Positions 1 through 8,685 of a stretch of DNA of 64,000 nt are shown in pieces. The position numbers were made by a program, and so were the translations under genes. Positions within the stretch are counted from its first letter, which is position 1. The number at the start of each line of letters is the position of its first letter. Origin of the DNA: Phycisphaeraceae bacterium (GTDB lineage: Bacteria; Planctomycetota; Phycisphaerae; Phycisphaerales; UBA1924). Under the pieces are notes generated by a model, which worked only from the letters and a program-made list of their open reading frames with translations, searched no databases and was not told where the DNA came from. The DNA is taken from positions 649,011 to 713,010 of the forward strand of contig JAHBWW010000002.1 in assembly GCA_019636795.1 (NCBI GenBank). The letters run 5' to 3'.

Positions 1-1141
1 TCTGATCGCAGATGTAGATCTCGCCGTTGGCATCTTCGCCAAAGGACGTGATGCTGGTGATGCTCAGGCCTCCGCCCGGCGCCAGTTCAGCGGTGCGGAC
101 CGCGAACTGGGTCCGTACGCCATTGACCATGCGGAACGACCAGATGATATTCGAGCAGTAATCTGCGAAGAAATACGTGCCATGGTTCTCAGGCATGCGG
201 CAGCCGCGATAGACACGCCCGCCCGTGACTGAACACCCGGACCCGCGCCCATACACATGCACCGGGAAGACCATCGTCGCAGCAGGCTGACACCCGGTGG
301 TGTTGAACGCGTTATTTCCCTCGTAGCAGCGCCAGCCGTAGTTCTCGCCACCGACCGAGGTGCCGGGCTGATAGTTGATTTCTTCCCACGCATTCTGACC
401 GACGTCGGCGAGATAGAGGTCGCCGTTGGCCCGGTCGAAGGCATTGCGCCACGGGTTGCGGACGCCGTACGCCCAGATGTCGTCATCGCCGGTGATACCG
501 ACGAACGGGTTGCTTGCAGGGATGCCATACTGCCCGCCCGGAGCGTTGTTGCCATCGACATCGATGCGCAGGATCTTGCCCAGAGGCTGATTGGTGATGG
601 TCTGAGCACGGTTGCCAGGATCGTTGGCCGAGCCGCCGTCGCCCATGGCGATGTAGAGATATCCGTCATTGGGGCCGAACTCCATCCACCCGCCGTTGTG
701 GTTGGAGAACGGCTGATTGATGACCCGCAGAATGCGGGCCGAAAGAAGATTGGCAATGTTGGGATCGGCCGAAACGAGATACTCGGCGATGGTGGTGTGC
801 CCGGAGTTGTTGGTGTAGTTGACGTAGAACTTGCCGTTGTTCGCATAGTCGGGGTGGAATGCCATGCCGAGCAAGCCCTGCTCGGATGACGTCGTTGTGC
901 CCCCGCCGACAATGGGATCGATGTTCATGAATGGCGTGGCGAGCAGAGCGCCGTTCTCGATGATGCGGACGATGCCTTGCTTCTCAATGACAAAGATGCG
1001 GGTGGTGTCGCCCGGAGCATGAAACACTCCGATGGGGCGGACGAGCCCGTCGGCAACCAGAACGGTCGTCAGAGGCGTGATGTCCGCCAAGGCTGGTGCT
1101 CCGACGATAGACAAAGACAGGGCGAGCGCTGCGATTCGCAT
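1..1141 (-). CDS. PQQ-dependent sugar dehydrogenase (sorbosone/aldose sugar dehydrogenase family), 3' end outside window
   Basis: The reading frame starts at an ATG (1139-1141) behind a GGGAGGGG ribosome site and stays open to the window edge, so only about 380 residues are visible. A short signal peptide ([19 protein letters not shown]) is followed by the six-bladed propeller pattern of soluble quinoprotein glucose/aldose dehydrogenases: [14 protein letters not shown] near residue 55, the [11 protein letters not shown] motif with His96, then [21 protein letters not shown] and later [20 protein letters not shown]. Family members oxidise sugars in the periplasm using PQQ and calcium. The C-terminus is missing, so it cannot be seen whether it carries the dockerin-like tail found on the next five genes. 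It is the last of six same-strand exported genes. Confidence 0.85.
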   Translation of the reverse strand, partial: MRIAALALSLSIVGAPALADITPLTTVLVADGLVRPIGVFHAPGDTTRIFVIEKQGIVRIIENGALLATPFMNIDPIVGGGTTTSSEQGLLGMAFHPDYANNGKFYVNYTNNSGHTTIAEYLVSADPNIANLLSARILRVINQPFSNHNGGWMEFGPNDGYLYIAMGDGGSANDPGNRAQTITNQPLGKILRIDVDGNNAPGGQYGIPASNPFVGITGDDDIWAYGVRNPWRNAFDRANGDLYLADVGQNAWEEINYQPGTSVGGENYGWRCYEGNNAFNTTGCQPAATMVFPVHVYGRGSGCSVTGGRVYRGCRMPENHGTYFFADYCSNIIWSFRMVNGVRTQFAVRTAELAPGGGLSITSITSFGEDANGEIYICDQ

Positions 1142-1294
1142 GGTGTTTCCCCTCCCAAGGAAATATGGTGTGCTTTCTCTTTGTTCGGCTGACGCCGACC
1201 CTCATCGAACAATAGCCAACTCATTCGCAGTTTCACAGCCGGAGGATCCGACTTCGTGCTTCCAAAGCGCCCAACTGACGCGCATTACCGGACT

Positions 1295-2632
1295 TCAATC
1301 GCATCCATCGCTGAACGACTGAAGGAAAATCTGGACATCGAAGAAATTCCACTCCCCGTCTTCATTGAGGTCGGCGGTGAGGTTTTGCATCGAGAAATCC
1401 GACAGGAAAGCCTGTACATCGAAGAAGTTCACATCGCCGTCGCCGTTATAGTCAGCCGCGCACTCGACGACGGGGGTCGCCACAAAAACCCCGATCGTTC
1501 CATTATTGAAGAACGCCGCGAAGGCAATCTGCCCGGCGTCGTTGATGGCGATATTGCCATTCATGACCTGCTTGCCCGTGCCGCCGCCAAAGTCGAACCC
1601 GAAAGTCAGCGTTCCGATGTCGGTTTCGATCGGTTGGCCGTACTCGACGAGTTTGACGAGCCCGAGGCCGTCGCCCGCGTAGAGCGCGGTGCTCTGCGCA
1701 TCGCTTGGTCGAAAGGCAACGAGCCCTTGCGAGTTGACAACCGGGGGAAAGTTCGCGAGTGAGCCATTGATGATGCCCATGTCGCCACCCTGCGCCACGG
1801 GGGTCAGGGTTCCGCCCTGATCCCAGCGCACGACTTCCCAGATCGAGTCGGCTGATCGCCTGCCTGTGAACGCTACGGTGCCGTTTTGTGCCAGAGCGGT
1901 GCTGTTGACGAACGAGTTGTATGTCGCTGCGGTGCTGGCGATGAGCGTTGGTGGGGAGCCGGGGTTCCATCGCATGACGGCTTGGCCGCCCGAAGCCGGA
2001 AGCACCTTGCCGACCATCTGCCTGGCGTCGTTGATCTGAGGCGAAAAGAGGAACGTGTACTGGCCGTCGAACGTGTTGGCGATCTGCGTTGCGTTGCGAA
2101 CGCCGCCGATGAACTCCTCGATGAGATTCTTCTGGCCCGAGCCGAAACTGCCCCGGTACCCGATCGCGCCGTCACCCGCAATGGAAATCGCAGAGACGCC
2201 ACTGATGCCTTCGGGACCGCCGAGCGGATAGGAATGGAGCAGCGTGCCGTTGGTGCTGCGCACTTCCGCACCGAGAGTTGGGTGCAGGAGGTACGACAGA
2301 GCGAGGCGGCCGTTGCGATTGCCAAGCCCGGAGGTGTACACCGGTTCGGAACTATTCACCTCGTGGACAAGCCCCCCGATCCCGTCCGAGCCGAAGAAAA
2401 TGCCTTCGGTCGCAACACCAGAAGCAAGGAAAACCCGAATGGCCACCGAGCCGTCGTCGTCCAAAGCGACCGACTGGCTCGAGAGCGAACTGTTCGGTGG
2501 CAGGTTGAACGGGGGGATGTTCGGATTGAGACTCGATCGGCACTGGAGTTCAAATGTCCACTGTGTCGCGGGCTGTGCGCACGCCGAAATCGTCGCAATT
2601 GAAGTCGAGATCACCCCGAGACATATCTTCAT
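1295..2632 (-). CDS. Exported repeat protein, probable beta-propeller, with C-terminal dockerin-like tail
   Basis: I place the start at the ATG at 2632 because GAGGGG lies seven bases upstream and a signal peptide (MKICLGVISTSIATISACA) follows directly; in-frame ATGs further upstream lack both. The 445-residue product has at least six weak repeats of the type IND.GQIAF (for example IAINDAGQIAFAAFF, ALAQNGTVAFTGRR, VVNSQGLVAFRPSD), spaced roughly 45-60 residues apart, which suggests a propeller. The tail has two calcium-loop repeats, YNGDGDVNFFDVQAFL and LNEDGEWNFFDVQIFL, framed by a Cys before the first and a Cys one residue from the C-terminus. The molecular role is unknown; secretion and surface attachment are inferred. 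Confidence 0.8.
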   Translation of the reverse strand: MKICLGVISTSIATISACAQPATQWTFELQCRSSLNPNIPPFNLPPNSSLSSQSVALDDDGSVAIRVFLASGVATEGIFFGSDGIGGLVHEVNSSEPVYTSGLGNRNGRLALSYLLHPTLGAEVRSTNGTLLHSYPLGGPEGISGVSAISIAGDGAIGYRGSFGSGQKNLIEEFIGGVRNATQIANTFDGQYTFLFSPQINDARQMVGKVLPASGGQAVMRWNPGSPPTLIASTAATYNSFVNSTALAQNGTVAFTGRRSADSIWEVVRWDQGGTLTPVAQGGDMGIINGSLANFPPVVNSQGLVAFRPSDAQSTALYAGDGLGLVKLVEYGQPIETDIGTLTFGFDFGGGTGKQVMNGNIAINDAGQIAFAAFFNNGTIGVFVATPVVECAADYNGDGDVNFFDVQAFLSDFSMQNLTADLNEDGEWNFFDVQIFLQSFSDGCD

Positions 2633-2725
2633 CCAAAGACCCCTCATGTGTTGAGCATCCACCATACCAGAGCATGGGCTTTGAACCAAGAACCAATCTT
2701 CGAATACGAACAAAAGCGAGGATAA

Positions 2726-2754
2726 AAAAGCCCCGCTTCCGAAGAAGCGGGGCG
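2726..2754 (-). terminator. Rho-independent terminator with UUCG tetraloop
   Basis: Read on the minus strand, a perfect 10-bp stem GCCCCGCTTC / GAAGCGGGGC closes a TTCG tetraloop and is followed by a run of six T. It sits about 30 bases after the stop of the minus-strand gene ending at 2785, so it should end that transcript before the next gene (1295-2632). Confidence 0.9.
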
Positions 2755-2784
2755 TGAGGAATATCTACCTGATTCGATGCTCGA

Positions 2785-4158
2785 TTACGGGCAGCCGTCG
2801 CTGAACGCCTGCAGGAAGATCGCTGCGTCGAAGAAGTCGATGTTGCCATCGCCGTTCAGATCGGCGGCGGGGTTGTTGGCCGAGAAGTCGCCGAGGAACA
2901 ACTGGGCGTCGAAGAAGTCGACGTTGCCATCACCGTTCCAGTCGGCAAGGCACGGCACCTTGACATCGCCCGGAACAAGCGTGGGGATGGAGATCGATGT
3001 GCCACCAGGACCCGGCTTGAAGAGGTTGAGGGTCATGTTGCCAGCGACCGGTGCGCCGTCAGACACGAACTGGAAGGTGTACAACGTGCCCCAGCGGAGT
3101 GCGTTGCCGTTGGGGTTGTTGGTCCACGGGACCGGGTTGCCCCAGGAGACCGACGAACCGCTGTTGGTGTACGCCCACGGCGTGTTGTCGTAAGGCTCGC
3201 CGGAGTGATAATGCGGTGCGCGGAAGTAGTTATCGCTGGCGGAAGCACCATTGCCCAGCGGGATGACCACCGATGCGCCTGAGCGATCGGAGTCGAGGTT
3301 CTGGATGGCATAGGTGTAGGTCCAGGTGCCGTCGCCGTTGTCTTTGACCTTGCGACCGACGTGATAACGACCATCGCTGGGAGCGAAATGAGTGGTGATG
3401 TCCACGTCGGGATCGGGAACGCCGATGCCCAGGCCGTTGTCCTTCCACGCCCAGATGGCGGCCTTCTGGCGCTGGGTTGTGCCCTGAGCGGTGAGTGTGA
3501 AGTCTGCATTGACGCGGAAGCGGCGATACGAAGCGTTGTTGCCGCCGTTGCCCGCCTGAGCATCATCGGGGGTCACATAGTGGCCTTCAAAGAAGTACAG
3601 CGCGCCTGGGTAGTTTGCGGCAGTGAGGTCCACTTCGGGCACCTGACAGCGCTTGAAGATCGCGTTGCCGGTCGAGCCCTGTGGGTTGGCCCATGGATAG
3701 TTGAAGACACCGGTATAGGCATTGACCTGGAAGCGTGGCCCGAGGCCGCCCTGGCTGCCGTTGAGCGAAGCGCCGTAGGGGTCAGAGCAGTTCACGCCGA
3801 GGAGGCTGCCGGTGCCGGGATTCTGGCACGAGCCGCAAAGGTTCTGTGTCAGAGCGGTGAACCCGTGCTTGAGCCACGAAATGCCGATGTTGTCGATGCG
3901 GCCGTTCCAGACGCGATACATGTTCTGGCCAATGACCGGGTGATTCGGGTTGTTGGCCTGCCACAACAGCGGGGTCGTGCCGATGTTGCAGGACGTCGTC
4001 CCTACGGCGTACGACCTCATGCCTCCGACCGCCCCGTAGTGCACAGCACTCGGCAGGTCGCCGACGATCACGTCCGGGTTAGCCACCGAGGTCCCTGCGA
4101 GTGCAGCGAGAGCAACCAATCCGGCCGACACGCGGCCACCGTTGAGCGTTTTCTTCAT
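2785..4158 (-). CDS. Exported protein of a paralogous dockerin-tailed family (copy 1)
   Basis: The start is taken at the ATG at 4158, preceded by AAGGGAG, which gives 457 residues with a clear signal peptide (MKKTLNGGRVSAGLVALAALA). The mature N-terminus PDVIVGDLPSAVHYG, the Cys pairs (LCGSCQNPGTGSLLG, NCSDPYGASLNG) and the KRCQVPEVDL segment recur in the gene at 8686-9990, so the two are paralogs, roughly alignable from end to end. The C-terminus carries two dockerin-like loops (WNGDGNVDFFDAQLFL, LNGDGNIDFFDAAIFL) and ends SDGCP. No enzymatic motif is recognisable. A strong terminator follows. It probably belongs to a family of extracellular proteins of unknown function in Phycisphaerae. Confidence 0.8.
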   Translation of the reverse strand: MKKTLNGGRVSAGLVALAALAGTSVANPDVIVGDLPSAVHYGAVGGMRSYAVGTTSCNIGTTPLLWQANNPNHPVIGQNMYRVWNGRIDNIGISWLKHGFTALTQNLCGSCQNPGTGSLLGVNCSDPYGASLNGSQGGLGPRFQVNAYTGVFNYPWANPQGSTGNAIFKRCQVPEVDLTAANYPGALYFFEGHYVTPDDAQAGNGGNNASYRRFRVNADFTLTAQGTTQRQKAAIWAWKDNGLGIGVPDPDVDITTHFAPSDGRYHVGRKVKDNGDGTWTYTYAIQNLDSDRSGASVVIPLGNGASASDNYFRAPHYHSGEPYDNTPWAYTNSGSSVSWGNPVPWTNNPNGNALRWGTLYTFQFVSDGAPVAGNMTLNLFKPGPGGTSISIPTLVPGDVKVPCLADWNGDGNVDFFDAQLFLGDFSANNPAADLNGDGNIDFFDAAIFLQAFSDGCP

Positions 4159-4369
4159 TTTGACATTCTCCCTTGCAGCGATGCCTGTTCCAAAGCATCG
4201 CCTATCCATAAAAGGCCCAATCGCCAGCCTCTCCGCGAGACGGACGCAAGGATCAGTGTAACGGCTTTTCCTGGGCAGTCCAACTCAAAAATCGACAACT
4301 TCTTGTTGAATTCGTACCTGCAAGTGCAGAAAGATCTTTGAGTTATCGGTCGTCAACGCCCGATAAGAT

Positions 4370-5476
4370 TCAGCACCCTCCCGAAAACAGGGATAAGTAC
4401 TGGAGGACGTCGAAGAAGTCGAAACTTCCATCGCCCGTCAAATCTGCTGCAGGCGCGCCGACTGCATAGGCGCCGAGAAACCCCTGGACGTCAAAAAAGT
4501 CGAGCACCCCGTCCCCATTCCAGTCGGCCGGACAGACGCATTGGTCTGGCAGCCCATCGCCGTTCTGGTCGGTCACGGTGTCGCCGCCGGCGCGAGCCAG
4601 GGCCATGATGAGTTCAAGATCGAGTGCGTTGATAGTCCCATCCTGATTGGCGTCGGTCGGTTGATTGGCCCACGCGCACGCATCGTCGAGATTGACAACG
4701 CCATCGCCCGTGAGATCAAGATACGCTGGCGGCATGGCGGGCACCCAATGGCTCACACCCAGAGACGCGCTTGATTGCGCCGTGAACACGAACCCGCCCG
4801 CAGGAACAAACGATCCGGTGCTGGTCGTGCGCAACTCGTATCGGCCCGGAGCAAGCAGCCTCTGGGTCGAGGCCATCGTTGCGCTGGTTGTCCCGCTCCA
4901 TGTTTCGTGAATCAACGCGCCCTGATTGGTCAGTGGATCGACCGGTCCGACGAGTTCTGTGTCAAGGTAGGTCTGCGCCTGCTGGAGTGCCTGGTTGGCT
5001 GTTGAGTTCCAGACGATGTCGGCGGTTACCCATTCATGCAAAACAACGCTCCCAGTCACTTGCGTGCTCATCTGGCCGATCGCGAAGCCCACCTGTCCGA
5101 TCTGGCTGGAAAGATTTGCCCTGATGCGGCACAGGATCACTACGGATATCGAGTTGCTGTTGATGATGCGCGATTGAGCATTGATATCGCGCCCGAGTGT
5201 GGTGTGCGGGCATCCGCCGTTGAACTCGGTCAACATCTGACTGATCGACAATGCCTGTGAGCCGTTCCAATTGCCTGGCCACGGCACAGAGCAGATCGGA
5301 ACGCCAAGGTCGGTGTCGATCGTCTGAGCGGTCTGATTGGTCTCGATGACGTAGCTGACGGCTGGGTCACTGAAGACTTGTGCGACGCTTGGCGAGATGA
5401 CACCCACGAGGATGGTCGCGGCCGAAATACAATGCGGCACACAAAGATTGAAACCTGAATGCGACCGACTTCTCAT
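4370..5476 (-). CDS. Exported protein with four calcium-loop repeats (double dockerin-like tail)
   Basis: The ATG at 5476 has GGAGG seven bases upstream and opens a 368-residue protein with a signal peptide ending near SPSVAQ. The body (residues about 40-260) shows no family I recognise. The C-terminal 110 residues hold four dockerin/EF-hand-like loops: LTGDGVVNLDDACAWA, ANQDGTINALDLELIM, WNGDGVLDFFDVQGFL and LTGDGSFDFFDVLQYL. The first pair is of generic dockerin type and the second is the NFFDVQ type seen in its neighbours; a short NGDGLPDQC linker joins them. The protein ends SGGC. It is one of a run of five dockerin-tailed genes on this strand. Confidence 0.78.
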   Translation of the reverse strand: MRSRSHSGFNLCVPHCISAATILVGVISPSVAQVFSDPAVSYVIETNQTAQTIDTDLGVPICSVPWPGNWNGSQALSISQMLTEFNGGCPHTTLGRDINAQSRIINSNSISVVILCRIRANLSSQIGQVGFAIGQMSTQVTGSVVLHEWVTADIVWNSTANQALQQAQTYLDTELVGPVDPLTNQGALIHETWSGTTSATMASTQRLLAPGRYELRTTSTGSFVPAGGFVFTAQSSASLGVSHWVPAMPPAYLDLTGDGVVNLDDACAWANQPTDANQDGTINALDLELIMALARAGGDTVTDQNGDGLPDQCVCPADWNGDGVLDFFDVQGFLGAYAVGAPAADLTGDGSFDFFDVLQYLSLFSGGC

Positions 5477-5603
5477 GATGAACCTCCGGCCGAGCACAAG
5501 ACGCCTGGAACCAGATGCATCCGTGCGGGAAGATTGTGACTCGACCAAGCCATCGCGTCAAGTCGAGCCGTTTGAGCTCTCAAGCCACGAACGAACTGGA
5601 GCG

Positions 5604-8516
5604 TCAGAAGCAACCAAGTGCGTAGTCGTTCAGGAAAGCCTGGACGTCGAAGAAGTCGATGAGGCCATCGCCGTTGTAATCGCCATAAAGAGCCTGACTG
5701 GTGTACGCGTTGAGGAAGTACTGCACATCGAAGAAATCGAGCACGCCGTCTGCGTTGACGTCGGCCTCGCATGTCCACACCGCTTCAACCTTGGTCGCTG
5801 TGATCTGAAGCCTGAAAATCCCGAGACCGACCTGTGGGACAAGAACCGTGTGGGGCTGGCCAACGATGTTTTGGCCGGAAATGAGTGTGAAGCGAGTATT
5901 GAAAGGCGGGACATAGCCATCAAGCAACTCGATCTTGAGTGTGCCATCCAACGACAGGCCCTGGTTGCTCGTCGTGAGTCGATCATAATCGTTGATCGCT
6001 GCGCCTGCGATGTCGAACTTGAGCTGTGTAGTGTCGGCCAGCATCGGCAAAGTACCGATGTGAATGAGGCTCGTGCGATCTGAATCAGATCCTGGATCGA
6101 GCGTGCCCAGAATCGTCAACGAGCCATCCAACGCGCCTCTCCCTGCAATGGTCTGATGTTGACCGATTGTGACCGATCCATCACCTGTGGTTCCCATCTG
6201 TGCGTCGCCAAGATCGGCTGTAGTGGCATTGAGCAGGATGATTCCGCTGCCACCGATCGTTACTGTCTCGGAAGTGTTCAGTCGCGCATTGGTTGAGGAT
6301 CCTGCCGGGTTGATAACAAGCGTGCCGTTGTTGGTCATGCCTCCCGCGCCGATGTTGAGCGTGGCTCCATGGCGAACACCGTTGACTCCTTCAAGAGTCG
6401 TCGCGTCGACACGACTCGCGCTGCCCGATCCTTCGACACCACCAAGCCACATGCCGCCGGTCATCATGCCCGACAAGGTGACTGTACCGCCGTTGGTGCC
6501 TTGCATGACTCCGCCTGCACTGGCGTCGATCTGGCCCGAGACAGCAACCTCGCGTCCGTTGCGGTCGGCGCTGATCATGCCATCAAGCACGATTGGGCCG
6601 GCAACTGAGCCTGAGCCCGAGATCGTCTGTGTGCTGCCGATGGTCAGTTCGGCGTCGGTAGCGCCCGCGATCTGAGCATCGCCCAGATCGGCGGTGATGC
6701 TGTTGAGCTCGATATTTCCGTCGCCGACGATGGCCGCTGGGGCAATCGAGCGCATGTGAGCATTGGTCGACGAACCCACGGTATTGACGACGATCGTGCC
6801 ATTGTTGGAAAGCCCGCCGCCCGCGAGACTGAGTGTGGCACCCGGGCGCACGCCGTTGACGCCCGACGCCGAGACGCCGTCATAGATCGCCTGTGAAAAA
6901 TCGGCTTCGACATTCCCGGCGATGTGCCCCCCGCTCAGCGTGCCTCGGAGCGACACAGCCCCACCATTCGACCCCCAGAGCATGCCATCGATGCCTGCGT
7001 TGATCGAGCCCGAAACCACGATGTCGCGTGCTGTGCGGTCGGCGTTGATGGCACCATCGAGCACCATGGGCCCATACACAGCACCTGAACCTGAGATTGT
7101 CTGCCCGCTGCCGATGGTCAGCGTGGCACCAGCAGCCCCTGCGATCTGTGCGTCGTTGAAGTCAGCGGTGATGCTGTTGAGTTCGAGTTTGCCGATGCCG
7201 GAGATGCTGCTGGGTGTTGTTGAACGGAGCAGGGCGTTGGTGGTCGAGCCGGTGGTGTTGATGATCCATGTGCCGTTGTTGACAAGCCCGGCATTGATGA
7301 CGCTGAGGGTTGCGCCGGGGCGAAGGCCATTGATGCCGGTGGAGGTGACACCATCGAGACTTCCGGTGGAGAGTTGTGCCTCGACGCCGCCCGCGAGATG
7401 GCCGCCGGCGAGGCTGCCCTGAAATGCGATTGTCCCGTCGTTGGTGCCTTGCATGGTGCCGGACGAAGAAGCTGTGATCGAGCCAGAGACTGCAATATCG
7501 CGATTCTTGCGATCGGCATTGATGGTGCCGAGCAGATGAACCGGGCCGGAGACACTGCCCGAACCGTTGACGGTCTGATCTTGACCGATCGTGAGCGTTG
7601 CATCCACCGAACCACTGAGTTGTGCGTCGTTGATATCTGCAGTAATGCTGTTGAGTTCGATGGTGCCCGAGCCGTAGATGGTCGCAGGTTCGGTGGAACG
7701 CACAAGGGCGTTGGTCGTCGATGCGGAGGTATTGACGACCCACCTGCCCTCATTGACAAGCCCGCCTCCAAGGATGCTGAGTGTGGCGCCCGGGCGGACC
7801 CCATTGTCGCCGGTGGAAGTCGATCCATTGATGGTTGCTGCCGCTCCTTGTGCCTCGACACTGCTGATGGCACCGCCGACAATGGTGCCTGAGAGCATGG
7901 CCTTGCCGCCGCCGGAGCCGAAGATGATGCCCCCCGCACTGGCGTCGATGTCCCCTGCAAGCTGAATGTCGCGTCCATTGCGGTCGGGATTGATGGTGCC
8001 CTCAAGCATGATGGGGCCAGTCAGCAAGCCGGAACCAGCGACAACCTGACCGGGGCCGATGGTGAGCACGCCTGAACCGGTGCCGCTGAGTCGTGCATCG
8101 CCAAGATCGGCGGTGATCGAGTTGAGTTCGATATGCCCGGTGCCCGTGATGCTGGTGGGATCGATAGCTCGAAAAAGTGCATCGACACTGGAACCTGTCG
8201 GGTTGATGATGATCAATCCGTTGTTGATGAACCCCCCGCTACCCAGGCTGAAAATTCGACTGGCTTCGATTTCGAGAGTATTGCCCATGTGGAGCGTGAC
8301 CCCGAGAATGCTGGCCGAGAGATTGAACCCAACGGTGTATGCCACGCCCAGATCACCAAGCAGCGCCGTCTCGACGAGCGAGTTGGGAACATCCATGGGC
8401 GACCAGTTCGACGCTGTATTCCAGCTGCCACCGGCCGCATTCACCCATTCGGTCTGCGACACCGCGGCACCAGCACACATCACAAGCGCAGCCACAGCAG
8501 GCACTCGGCTCAACAT
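5604..8516 (-). CDS. Large exported beta-repeat (filamentous/autotransporter-passenger-like) protein with dockerin-like tail
   Basis: This 970-residue protein begins with a signal peptide (MLSRVPAVAALVMCAGAAVS) and the WVNAAGGSWNTASNWSP opening typical of beta-helical passenger proteins. From residue 129 a unit of about 157 residues is repeated four times and begins a fifth; each starts IELNSITADL.DAQ and continues LTIG..QTI.GSGSV.GP..L.GTI.ADR. Such Gly/Ser/Asn/Thr-rich units normally fold as a right-handed beta-helix. There is no autotransporter barrel; instead the C-terminus has two calcium loops (VNADGVLDFFDVQYFL, YNGDGLIDFFDVQAFL) and ends LGCF. A fibrous cell-surface or matrix protein is inferred. 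Confidence 0.82.
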   Translation of the reverse strand: MLSRVPAVAALVMCAGAAVSQTEWVNAAGGSWNTASNWSPMDVPNSLVETALLGDLGVAYTVGFNLSASILGVTLHMGNTLEIEASRIFSLGSGGFINNGLIIINPTGSSVDALFRAIDPTSITGTGHIELNSITADLGDARLSGTGSGVLTIGPGQVVAGSGLLTGPIMLEGTINPDRNGRDIQLAGDIDASAGGIIFGSGGGKAMLSGTIVGGAISSVEAQGAAATINGSTSTGDNGVRPGATLSILGGGLVNEGRWVVNTSASTTNALVRSTEPATIYGSGTIELNSITADINDAQLSGSVDATLTIGQDQTVNGSGSVSGPVHLLGTINADRKNRDIAVSGSITASSSGTMQGTNDGTIAFQGSLAGGHLAGGVEAQLSTGSLDGVTSTGINGLRPGATLSVINAGLVNNGTWIINTTGSTTNALLRSTTPSSISGIGKLELNSITADFNDAQIAGAAGATLTIGSGQTISGSGAVYGPMVLDGAINADRTARDIVVSGSINAGIDGMLWGSNGGAVSLRGTLSGGHIAGNVEADFSQAIYDGVSASGVNGVRPGATLSLAGGGLSNNGTIVVNTVGSSTNAHMRSIAPAAIVGDGNIELNSITADLGDAQIAGATDAELTIGSTQTISGSGSVAGPIVLDGMISADRNGREVAVSGQIDASAGGVMQGTNGGTVTLSGMMTGGMWLGGVEGSGSASRVDATTLEGVNGVRHGATLNIGAGGMTNNGTLVINPAGSSTNARLNTSETVTIGGSGIILLNATTADLGDAQMGTTGDGSVTIGQHQTIAGRGALDGSLTILGTLDPGSDSDRTSLIHIGTLPMLADTTQLKFDIAGAAINDYDRLTTSNQGLSLDGTLKIELLDGYVPPFNTRFTLISGQNIVGQPHTVLVPQVGLGIFRLQITATKVEAVWTCEADVNADGVLDFFDVQYFLNAYTSQALYGDYNGDGLIDFFDVQAFLNDYALGCF
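6200..8135 (-). repeat. Tandem ~471-bp coding repeats (about four units plus a partial)
   Basis: Copies of the segment encoding ELNSITAD lie near 8124, 7653, 7178, 6704 and 6232, a spacing of 471-475 bases. The units differ at many positions, so they are old in-frame duplications, not a recent expansion. They are the DNA basis of the repeated beta-helix units in the 970-residue protein. Confidence 0.8.
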
Positions 8517-8685
8517 GTTTGCTCCCTCCGTCTAAGAGTCTCTGCACCAGCACCGCACTCCTCCGAGCGGAGTCTGGCGAGACTTGAAACACACAGCGTA
8601 CCCGCGTTTAAGTGCTACAGAATGCCCAAAGTCAGAAAAATCGCGATCTTTCGTCCGATATCACTCCCTGCCTATCCCGGGCCTT

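Noticed and set aside
4343..4366. TTATCGG...CCGATAA hairpin just after the stop at 4370 on the minus strand
   Set aside because: The loop is 10 bases and no T-run follows, so it is not a convincing terminator.
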